A stretch of 64,000 nt of DNA from Sphingomonas phyllosphaerae FA2 (lineage in GTDB: Bacteria; Pseudomonadota; Alphaproteobacteria; Sphingomonadales; Sphingomonadaceae), in contig NZ_KE386571.1 in the NCBI RefSeq assembly GCF_000427645.1, positions 2,475,454-2,539,453 on the forward strand, given 5' to 3'. The position numbers and the translations under genes were made by a program. Position 1 is the first letter of the stretch, and each line of letters opens with the position of its first letter. Below the pieces are notes generated by a model. The model did no database searches, had not been told where the DNA came from, and saw only the letters and a program-made list of their open reading frames with translations. Of the stretch, positions 35,850-42,619 are shown piece after piece.

Positions 35850-36191
35850 TCAAACGGCAAGTGCGACCAGACAGAATAGAATGCCAACGCCGAATGTCGT
35901 CCATGTTGACCAGCGCGAAACCCTCGCGACGGGCTTCTGCCATTTCCATAAGATCACGCTCAAGCTCGCGAGTGCGGCGCCTGTCGCGAAAAGCGGAGCA
36001 GGTTGGAGAGCACCATCCATTCGACGAGGCAGGATGGCAATCAGGCACACAGCCGGGAGCGCGACAAGGGAGAATCCGAGCATCCGCTTCGTGTGCTCGG
36101 CAAGTACATGCCGCACGAAATTAGATCCTGTTCCCTCTTTCTCGATGCGCGCCTCTTCTGCGCGCAGCCACTCATATCGATCCGGCTTCAT
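35850..36191 (-). CDS. Small multi-pass membrane protein
   Basis: A 113-residue protein beginning MKPDRYEWLRAEEARIEKEG, a charged cytoplasmic helix, followed by two or three hydrophobic segments (MLGFSLVALPAVCLIAIL, LFATGAALASLSVILW, WTTFGVGILFCLVALAV). I chose the ATG at 36191 because the longer frame upstream runs into a repeat. No family recognised. Confidence 0.65.
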   Translation of the reverse strand: MKPDRYEWLRAEEARIEKEGTGSNFVRHVLAEHTKRMLGFSLVALPAVCLIAILPRRMDGALQPAPLFATGAALASLSVILWKWQKPVARVSRWSTWTTFGVGILFCLVALAV

Positions 36192-36216
36192 CGGTGCATG
36201 ATGACCAGAGATATGG

Positions 36217-36354
36217 ATATCTGCAATCGGGCGTAAGCGGACGCGCGAATGGGTATCGGGCGGGTACAATCTGTTCTCACTTCCTCAGCGCGCGAGGGCC
36301 GGCCGGGAACGGGGCGGAGGACGCCTCCGCCTCAATGTCCAGGGATCACTGTAG
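36217..36354 (+). repeat. Island repeat, copy b
   Basis: GGGCGTAAGCGGACGC, GGGTATCGGGCGGGTACAAT and GGGCGGAGGACGCCTCCGCC with TCAATGTCC appear in the same order and orientation as in copy a. It fills the gap between the genes ending at 36417 and starting at 36191. Confidence 0.8.
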
Positions 36355-36416
36355 CGGACGTGCCTTCCGCCACGATCCGCCGACTTTGGAATTCATGTAG
36401 TCGTCGGTCAGATCTC

Positions 36417-37028
36417 TTAGACGTCGACGATACTCTTGCCGATCGCGGCGGCAAGGCTTGTAATTTCCTTTGCAACAACTGCGAATGCTGCGCCAGCGCC
36501 CCCCATTCGAGCAGCCTCGATCTGCGCATTGATAGATATAAGTCGTAGTTGTTTCTCAATTTCTGATAATCTTGTTTGTTCTATCGCTTTAGCTCTAGAT
36601 TGATCAGCCAATACCTTCTCGGCCTCATCGATATCTATAAGTGTTCCACACGCCCTCACAGCTGCCCCGTTCACATCATGGGTCACGACGCCGATCGCGC
36701 GGTACCACCGATACTGGCCATCCTTGTTTTGAAGACGATATTTCACATCATATCGCGCGACAGGTGCAGCACTCTTTACAGCTACGCCAACAGCTCGAAA
36801 CGTACCTTCAGCGTCTTCCGGATATAGAGCATCAACCCAGGACGAGAAAACATCCGGAAATTCCTCAACTGTTTCGAAGCCTAGAAGTCTTCTAAATTCG
36901 CTCGACCATCTCCACCGCGACCTCGCATGGTTGGGGTCACTGTTATATAATACGGCATCCCATAGAGCCACGCCTTCATCGCTATACAAAATAGTAAGCA
37001 GCTCGGATCTATCATGCAGAGTACTCAT
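36417..37028 (-). CDS. PAS domain fused to a chemoreceptor-like signalling fragment
   Basis: A 203-residue cytosolic protein. Residues about 30-135 form a PAS fold with RWSSEFRRLLGFETVEEF and VKYRLQNKDGQYRWYRAIG. The C-terminal 50 residues (LRLISINAQIEAARMGGAGA with AFAVVAKEITSLA) match the methyl-accepting signalling domain just before the hairpin tip, but the domain ends there. No membrane segment and no Che genes nearby. Base composition is lower in GC than the neighbours, suggesting transfer. The ATG at 37028 is preferred over a GTG at 37034. Confidence 0.8.
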   Translation of the reverse strand: MSTLHDRSELLTILYSDEGVALWDAVLYNSDPNHARSRWRWSSEFRRLLGFETVEEFPDVFSSWVDALYPEDAEGTFRAVGVAVKSAAPVARYDVKYRLQNKDGQYRWYRAIGVVTHDVNGAAVRACGTLIDIDEAEKVLADQSRAKAIEQTRLSEIEKQLRLISINAQIEAARMGGAGAAFAVVAKEITSLAAAIGKSIVDV

Positions 37029-37083
37029 GTCCACATAACGACCGAAACGGCTTTGGTGTCACGTGGCCCTGTTGATTCTAGCT

Positions 37084-37203
37084 GGTGGCCTCGGGCGGAC
37101 GACGAAGCGCTGGTACTCGGCGGGTACGGAAGGCCCCAGCTATCCTACAACACGAGGGGAAGACCTCATTGAGGCGGAGGGTTCCTCCGCCTCGATGTCA
37201 CGT
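37084..37203 (+). repeat. Island repeat, copy c (diverged)
   Basis: GGGCGGACGACGAAGCGC, TGGTACTCGGCGGGTACGG and TTGAGGCGGAGGGTTCCTCC with GCCTCGATGTCACG keep the order of the other copies. The most divergent of the five full copies. Confidence 0.7.
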
Positions 37204-37484
37204 TGTGGTAAACTCCGGCCTAGCCGCTTTAAAGAGCAGCGGGCTGCAAGCAGACCCTTGTTCAGGATGCCTGTCGTCACTTGCCGCCGGCGCCTGCCCG
37301 GATCGCTAACGGCCGGTGCTCAGGCCGGGGTGGGCCCCGGCTCGTCGCGGAAGCGCATCCGCTTCACCTTTTGGTCGGGGTTGACGTTCGCGCTCTTTGT
37401 GCACCTTCCGTTAGGGGTAATCGGACCAGTGGCCGCGCGCGAGCAGACCGGTCGGCGGTCGCTCGTCCTCGTCGCCGCACGCGC
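37204..37484. other. Gap between repeat c and the NTPase gene
   Basis: Nothing clear is seen. Overlapping open frames are Arg- and Ala-rich shadows. The stretch is the 3' flank of the KAP-like gene. Confidence 0.5.
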
Positions 37485-39221
37485 TCAGCCAAGCGCCGCG
37501 GCGTCCGCGGCCTCGCCGTCCGCGTCCGCTGCCGCGTCGCGATCGGGCAGGACGCCCCAGGCCTGCAGCCGTTGCCGCCGCAGCTCGGACCGGGCGGCGA
37601 TCCGCCGCAGCGACTCGGCGCTCGCCGCCTCAATCGCGTCGCTGGCGGGTAGGTGGCTCCGGCCCATGGCCCGCACCATATCGAGCGCCGGCTTGAGGGC
37701 CGGCCCGCGCAGCGCCAGGAACATCCGCTCAAAGTCGTCGGCCCCCTGCCGTGCCATCAGCGCCGCGTCCTCGTCGTCCCAGCCCCGCCGCTCGCCAATG
37801 GACCGGAGCACCTCGAGCGGGTCTCGCGGGTCGACGTGGGCTGCCAGGCGCGCGGCGAAAGCATCGCGCAGCGCGTCGTCGAGACGGTCCCCCGCGGTGA
37901 AGTGGTGGCGGCCAATCTCGAAGAAGCCGGGCGCCTCGTCATCTCGCGCCGCCACGTAGTCGGTGACCAGCCGGTCCGCCTCGTCGCCGCGGCCCGCCTC
38001 CCGCAGCACCCTGACGGCACTGTTGATGTTCAGCGGCGAAATGGCGGCGGCCTCCGCCGTAGCGCTGTCGCGCAAGGCGTCGAGAAACTCGTGGTCCTCG
38101 GTGGCGAGTGAGCCGTGGTAGAGTTCCTCCCAGACGCGCGTGAAGGCGTTGTCCCGCGAGTTGACCCTTCGTTCGGCGGCGACCGCAGCAGCGGTGGCGC
38201 GCAGCGCGTCGTCGGCGAAGTAGCCTTGTTCGGCGCCGTCGATGATCGCGCGGTCAAGGTCGCTCGCCCAGCGGTACGGGTAGTCAGCGAGCATCGCACG
38301 GAAGCGCTGTGCGTCGGCGTGAAGCGGTTCGCGCCCGGCCCGCATCGTCATGGCGATGGAGTTGTAGTCGCGCAGGAAGCCGAGCGTGGGCGCCTGCCCG
38401 GGCTGCTGCACGGCCCAGCCCGCGAGCGCAATCGTCGCGACGGATTCCGCGACGAGCCCCTCGTCGTGGCCCGCCAGCAGGTCGAGCAGGCGGACCGCAA
38501 GCCGTTCGATCTTCTTGATGACGCGAATGTTGGTGATGCCGAGCTCGACGACGCGCGGGGTGAGCAGGTGCCCGGCGTCGCTAGCGGGGTCGAGCGCGAT
38601 GGCGGCGGCCTCGGCGGGAGTGGGATCGAAGCGGACCGTGACATCGGCGACCTTCTCGAGCTGCCGCTCGAATTCGTCGCGCTCGTCGTGCTCCTCGTCG
38701 TTGAGCAGCAGCACGACCTTGCACTTGCGCTCCTCCTTGAGGAGCGACGAGAGGCCGAGCACGTCCCTAATCCTGATGCCGGTGCCGGCGCGCTCGAGGT
38801 CGTCCAAGCAGACCAGCTGGCGCCGGACCATCAGAAAGGCGGACTGGGCGAGCAGGTCGGCGACGCCCTTCCGGTTGAAGATGGTGCCGGCCCAGCCCAC
38901 CAGTCGGCCGAGCTTCCGGGCGGTGTCGCGGTCGGCGACCAGCTCGCCGAAGGTCGCCTCGTCGGGCTCGCGGCCGATGTTCGCGCCGGTGACCGTGGTC
39001 TCGAACAGCGCGTAGCGCAGGCCGTCGACCGAGTTCTGCCCGAAAAGCGAGACGTAGGAGTAGCGTTGCATTGCGAGCGACCCGTCCGCTTGGGCGGCCC
39101 GCAGGAAGGCCCGCCAGCCGTAGGTTTTGCCGACCCCCCAGCGACCCTTGATGCACAGGACCTCCGGCGCGTCGGTCGACAGGAACCGCCGGATTTCGGC
39201 TTCGATCTGCGCTATCGACAT
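37485..39221 (-). CDS. KAP-like P-loop NTPase
   Basis: A 578-residue cytosolic protein. Walker A is CIKGRWGVGKTYGWRAFL near residues 23-40, and Walker B is QLVCLDDLERAG near 133-144, followed by a sensor-like VVLLLNDEEHDE. This layout is that of KAP/STAND-type NTPases, in which the LDDLER motif and an asparagine sensor recur. The rest (about 230-578) is an alpha-helical region ending in an Ala/Asp-rich tail. No membrane segments. KAP and STAND NTPases are often found in anti-phage defence loci, and this one sits alone on a phage-related island, so a defence role is a guess. Confidence 0.8.
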   Translation of the reverse strand: MSIAQIEAEIRRFLSTDAPEVLCIKGRWGVGKTYGWRAFLRAAQADGSLAMQRYSYVSLFGQNSVDGLRYALFETTVTGANIGREPDEATFGELVADRDTARKLGRLVGWAGTIFNRKGVADLLAQSAFLMVRRQLVCLDDLERAGTGIRIRDVLGLSSLLKEERKCKVVLLLNDEEHDERDEFERQLEKVADVTVRFDPTPAEAAAIALDPASDAGHLLTPRVVELGITNIRVIKKIERLAVRLLDLLAGHDEGLVAESVATIALAGWAVQQPGQAPTLGFLRDYNSIAMTMRAGREPLHADAQRFRAMLADYPYRWASDLDRAIIDGAEQGYFADDALRATAAAVAAERRVNSRDNAFTRVWEELYHGSLATEDHEFLDALRDSATAEAAAISPLNINSAVRVLREAGRGDEADRLVTDYVAARDDEAPGFFEIGRHHFTAGDRLDDALRDAFAARLAAHVDPRDPLEVLRSIGERRGWDDEDAALMARQGADDFERMFLALRGPALKPALDMVRAMGRSHLPASDAIEAASAESLRRIAARSELRRQRLQAWGVLPDRDAAADADGEAADAAALG

Positions 39222-39466
39222 GTGGTAGCCTCCTGGTCGCCCTGCCCTCAGCGAGCCCTTTGTTCGTTAGGACCGAGCTCTCGCCTCAACTATCTACATA
39301 TTGGCATGCGACAAGCTGGGTCATCGTGCAGGTCGGTTGTGACGCATCGCGGACGTCGCCAGAGGCTCCCGTGTGGGTACAGGAGGTGTCGTCGGCTCCT
39401 TTTCGTTAGAGCATGCACGCCGCCTGGGCGGACGGCCTCTCCGCCGCTATACCCGCTTTTGCCAGG

Positions 39467-39706
39467 TTAGGTGCCACCGCCGGTAGCGATGCGTTCAGCT
39501 TCGTCTGCCAACGCTAGAAGCTCGCGTTTCCCGTCTGCGTCCACTGGTAGGTCCACATCGCTCGCCCGCAATCGAATGCTATCGATCAGCAGGTCGCGAA
39601 GGGAGCATGAAGTGAAATCATCCCAGTCGTATGAACCACATGTCTCATCCAGGAAGGTGCGGATAACGCGAGCGGCGTAAGCTGCCTCTTCCTGTTGGGT
39701 CTTCAT
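39467..39706 (-). CDS. Small acidic hypothetical protein
   Basis: A 79-residue acidic helical protein (MKTQQEEAAYAARVIRTFLD, then LRDLLIDSIRLRASDVDLPV). No family recognised. It begins 26 bases from repeat d and precedes the KAP-like NTPase on the same strand by about 245 bases; an accessory role to the NTPase is possible but unsupported. Confidence 0.6.
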   Translation of the reverse strand: MKTQQEEAAYAARVIRTFLDETCGSYDWDDFTSCSLRDLLIDSIRLRASDVDLPVDADGKRELLALADEAERIATGGGT

Positions 39707-39731
39707 CGGGCGAGTTTAGCAGTAGGGCTTC

Positions 39732-39855
39732 ATGTCCGCCATTGGGCGCAAGCGGACGCCTGTGGGTACCCGGCGGGTATAATCGGGTTCGCCCCCGTAT
39801 TGCACCGAGGACAAAGGGCCATTGAGGCGGAGGGTCTCTCCGCCTCGATCAGCCG
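39732..39855 (+). repeat. Island repeat, copy d
   Basis: GTCCGCCATTGGGCGCAAGC with GGAC (a short hairpin), GGGTACCCGGCGGGTATAAT and TTGAGGCGGAGGGTCTCTCC with GCCTCGATC. The best-preserved copy together with e. Confidence 0.8.
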
Positions 39856-39938
39856 AATGCCGCGTTGTGGTGGAAAGGGGACCGACGGCTTTTCAGAAGC
39901 CGAGGGCTAAAGCCGCCGTTGGAGCATCGCGCCTGTTG

Positions 39939-40424
39939 TCACTCAGTGACGTTCACGGAAATTGTATTAGACACCACCTGCGCATACCGAACAGGCTCCG
40001 ACAGGAAGCTAAAAAGGAAGACTCTCGCCCTCAATTTATATCGCCCCGGTCCTGGAAAGATTGATCTCGCGCTTTCGTGAGTAAGGACGCGGTGTGGCGA
40101 CGCCGCTGACACGGTAATCAGGTCCTCTTTTTTGAGAGGAGGTGGAGGTGGTGAACTTGCCATTGGCTGAGCAGGCACAGCCGGAAGCCCGTCGTCCGAA
40201 ACGACTTCAAACGCTATGCCTCGTGTGGGCTGCAGAAAAGGCGACACTGCGAAGGTACCGTCTTTCCCGATGAGGTCGACCTCGATCGGCGCTTCACCGC
40301 GCATCGACAAGGAGGGCGCCTGCAAGCGGACCTCGATAGATGGTTTTTCGCCTACCCATGTGGCCTGAGCTGGAGGACTCCACGCCACGGCAGCCTGAAG
40401 ACCTAAAAGCCAAATCAACGGCAT
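39939..40424 (-). CDS. Secreted hypothetical protein
   Basis: A 161-residue protein with a signal peptide (MPLIWLLGLQAAVAWSPPAQ with ATW) chosen by the ATG at 40424. The mature part looks like a beta-sandwich (PSIEVRLQAPSLSMRGEAPI, FPGPGRYKLRARVFL) with a proline-rich insert. Family not recognised; fold suggestion is tentative. Confidence 0.65.
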   Translation of the reverse strand: MPLIWLLGLQAAVAWSPPAQATWVGEKPSIEVRLQAPSLSMRGEAPIEVDLIGKDGTFAVSPFLQPTRGIAFEVVSDDGLPAVPAQPMASSPPPPPLKKEDLITVSAASPHRVLTHESARSIFPGPGRYKLRARVFLFSFLSEPVRYAQVVSNTISVNVTE

Positions 40425-40524
40425 ATCGTCAGCCCTTTTTACGTCAGCACTTCGATAGAGCCTGCGAACGAACGACCGGTCTCGGGTATGCTGCACGATC
40501 CGCCAAACGGCAAATTATGAGGTG

Positions 40525-40640
40525 TTAGCGGACGAGCGGCTGCGGGTACCCGACGGGTATAATCGAGTCTGCCCGCACCTTTGCACGAGGGAAAAAGGCG
40601 ACCGAGGCGGAGGAGTTCTCCGCATCGATCGCAGGACCAC
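40525..40640 (+). repeat. Island repeat, copy e
   Basis: TTAGCGGACGAGCGGC, GGGTACCCGACGGGTATAAT and CCGAGGCGGAGGAGTTCTCC with GCATCGATCG. Lies between the divergent genes at 40424 and 40712. Confidence 0.8.
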
Positions 40641-40711
40641 AGGTGCACTAGGTTGCTGAACCTCGCATTCGTCTCCGAGGAACCAACGAGCAAGCGAAGC
40701 GTCGCAGGATG

Positions 40712-40957
40712 ATGCGCTACTTCTTTCACTCAGAGACGGACAACCGCTCGACTGATGGCGAGGGCGTGGAACTCGACACCCCTGAGCAGGCTCGACGAGA
40801 AGGAATCCAGATGTGCGCGCAGATGATGCACGATGCGCCGAAGAGCTTTTGGGGATCTCGTCCGTGGAGCGTCACCATCACAGACGAGGCGGGTCTGGTT
40901 CTGTGGAACATCAACATCGATGCGTCGGAGTCAGCTGCAGGACTATCTCTCCGGTAG
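40712..40957 (+). CDS. DUF6894 family protein
   Basis: An 81-residue protein beginning MRYFFHSETDNRSTDGEGVE and continuing LDTPEQARREGIQMCAQMM. The MRYFFH start, central D-x-EGxEL and AR-helix are typical of DUF6894, small proteins common in rhizobia and sphingomonads with no known role. An ATG directly upstream at 40709 is an alternative start. Confidence 0.75.
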   Translation: MRYFFHSETDNRSTDGEGVELDTPEQARREGIQMCAQMMHDAPKSFWGSRPWSVTITDEAGLVLWNINIDASESAAGLSLR

Positions 40958-41029
40958 GCGCAGCTGATTTTAGCTTCGCTCCGTCCTACCTCACTTTCTT
41001 TTCATCGAAAATCACATTATGTTCCCGGC

Positions 41030-41452
41030 ATGGGCGTGCCGGTAGCGTTGACAATCGAGAATGCCCGTCCGGCCAGCCGGCGAGATGAGGCTTTCGACTT
41101 CATTCGCAGCTACATCGTGCAGCACGGACACAGCCCTTCAATGGAGGATGTCCGCGTCGCGCTGGGCGTGAGTAAGACCCGCGCGAAGGCGCTGGTCCAT
41201 CAGCTTGCGACCGCCAAGATGATTGACCGGGTTCCTGGCGCTCAACGCGGCATCAGCATCCCTGGCCTGTTCCGCCAGCTGGTGCTCGAGGAGCTGCGGC
41301 GTGACGGCTTCGTTGTCGATAAAGACGTGGAAATCGGAGGACCGTGTCCTCAAGGTCATCTGCCGCTCATCGCCATCCTGGAGCATGTCCCCAGCATCGT
41401 AGCCGGGGACCATCATGACCAACCAGAACACGGCGGCGCTGCCCGCCTTTAG
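41030..41452 (+). CDS. LexA-type winged-helix phage regulator
   Basis: A 140-residue protein whose first 75 residues are a LexA-like DNA-binding domain: RRDEAFDFIRSYIVQHGHSP, then SMEDVRVALGVSKTRAKALV and RGISIPG. The peptidase domain is absent, replaced by about 60 residues without recognised family. Probably a phage early regulator. Its 3' end overlaps the next gene by 38 bases. Confidence 0.75.
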   Translation: MGVPVALTIENARPASRRDEAFDFIRSYIVQHGHSPSMEDVRVALGVSKTRAKALVHQLATAKMIDRVPGAQRGISIPGLFRQLVLEELRRDGFVVDKDVEIGGPCPQGHLPLIAILEHVPSIVAGDHHDQPEHGGAARL

Positions 41453-42029
41453 CGCGGCCGAGCGCGAGCAGCAGCGGATCACGCATTTGGTGCTGGGCGC
41501 GCCGCGCCCCCGCCGCAAGGTAACCGCCAAGCGGAAGAAGACGAAGGCACCCATCGTGCTGCTCGCTCCCGGTATTGAGGAGCGGGTGCGGCTGCGAGAG
41601 GACTGGTCGCACAAGCAAGGCACGCCTGAGACGCACGCGCATGCGGCGGCGATCGCCAAGCTGGAGGGATCGCTTGGCCGGCTTCAGCGCTCCGGCGCGA
41701 TCGACGCGCACCAAGCGGCGGCGGCCGAGCTGATCGCCGCGGCGCACCAGCAGATCACCGCCGACGTGGCCGTGCGGACGGCGAAGCTCGAGCCGCGCGG
41801 ATCCGGCGGTGGTGCGAACGCTGCTTCGGCCGAGCGGATCGCGGCCGTGATCCTCGAGCGGCGCTACACCGAATGGCGCGACCGTGTCGGGCCGTTCGCC
41901 GCCATGATGCTGGCGATCATCGTCGACGGGATGACGCTCGGCGCGGCCGCGCGGCGCTGGCGCATGTCCGATCGCCGAGCGCGCGCGCTCCTGGTCGACG
42001 CGCTCAACCAGTGGGGCCGCGCCCGCTGA
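41415..42029 (+). CDS. Phage regulatory-type protein with C-terminal HTH
   Basis: A 204-residue basic protein. Residues about 135-200 (RYTEWRDRVGPFAAMMLAII, then DGMTLGAAARRWRMSDRRAR) look like a sigma-region-4-type helix-turn-helix. The N-terminal half is helical and Ala-rich. Position before the phage gene block suggests a late-gene regulator, but small terminase-type proteins can look similar, so this is tentative. Confidence 0.6.
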   Translation: MTNQNTAALPAFSAAEREQQRITHLVLGAPRPRRKVTAKRKKTKAPIVLLAPGIEERVRLREDWSHKQGTPETHAHAAAIAKLEGSLGRLQRSGAIDAHQAAAAELIAAAHQQITADVAVRTAKLEPRGSGGGANAASAERIAAVILERRYTEWRDRVGPFAAMMLAIIVDGMTLGAAARRWRMSDRRARALLVDALNQWGRAR

Positions 42030-42037
42030 CGACAGGG

Positions 42038-42068
42038 GTGACCTTGTGGGCAGTGTCCCCAAGGTCAC
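42038..42068. promoter_or_regulatory. Perfect 9-bp inverted repeat after the phage regulator
   Basis: GTGACCTTG and CAAGGTCAC flank a 13-base spacer containing GGG and CCC that extend the stem. It starts 9 bases after the stop at 42029 and lacks a T run, so an operator or antitermination structure is as likely as a terminator. Confidence 0.5.
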
Positions 42069-42121
42069 GGTGCAAAACGGTCGTGAGACCGGCACAAACG
42101 ACCCCGCCATAACTGCGCCCG

Positions 42122-42156
42122 AAGCCCGCTGCTCAACCGAGCGAGCGGGCTTTTTC
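42122..42156 (+). terminator. Rho-independent terminator in the phage region
   Basis: AAGCCCGCT and AGCGGGCTT pair around a 13-base loop and are followed by a T tract (TTTTTC). It separates the regulator from the next small gene. Confidence 0.85.
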
Positions 42157-42170
42157 GTGGAGGTGTCCAG

Positions 42171-42449
42171 ATGCCCTTGCCCCCGGCTCCCGACACCACC
42201 GCGTCAAAGGCGAGCGCGGTCCGTGGTGTCACGCCGCGCCCGAACGTAGCAGACCAGCTCGAACGCCTTACCCCGCGCTTCGACGAGCTGGCCTACCGGG
42301 CGCGGCTGGCAACCACGCAGGCTGACTTCGACGATATCGACGAGCTGGTCCTGACCTTCTGTCGGGACCTGCGCGCGGTCGTGCGATCGCCGGCGCCGAA
42401 AGCGGCGCCCCTCTACGTCACCCCATGCGGCACCGGAGTGCTCTTCTGA
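42171..42449 (+). CDS. Small phage hypothetical protein
   Basis: A 92-residue protein preceded by a GGAGG site 7 bases upstream. Residues 25-70 (VADQLERLTPRFDELAYRAR with LATTQADFDDIDELVL) are helical and acidic. No family recognised. Its stop overlaps the start of the following gene (TGATG). Confidence 0.7.
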   Translation: MPLPPAPDTTASKASAVRGVTPRPNVADQLERLTPRFDELAYRARLATTQADFDDIDELVLTFCRDLRAVVRSPAPKAAPLYVTPCGTGVLF

Positions 42450-42619
42450 TGAAGACCGACCAGATCCGCCTGCGCGATATCCTCGACGCAGGCCATCCCG
42501 ACAGCGCGATCGTTGGCGTGCCGATCGGCACGCTGAAGGCGCTGGTAGCCGGCCAGCCGGCCGCGGCCGAGCTGGTCGCCACGCCCTATGTGGGCACGCT
42601 GCATGGTGCCGCGGCGTGA
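42449..42619 (+). CDS. Very small phage hypothetical protein
   Basis: A 56-residue protein (MKTDQIRLRDILDAGHPDSA onward) translationally coupled by overlap with genes on both sides. Function unknown; tight packing is the main support. Confidence 0.65.
   Translation: MKTDQIRLRDILDAGHPDSAIVGVPIGTLKALVAGQPAAAELVATPYVGTLHGAAA

Noticed and set aside
33930..39880. Short matches to the tRNA-Tyr 3' end (TTGGTGGAA at 33936, GTGGTGGAAAGGGG at 39878) as attachment sites
   Set aside because: Too short, and they belong to the island repeat family rather than to a copy of the tRNA end.
35699..40640. A true integron cassette array
   Set aside because: The repeats lack RYYYAAC/GTTRRRY ends and no IntI-type integrase with its extra helix is present; only the layout is similar.
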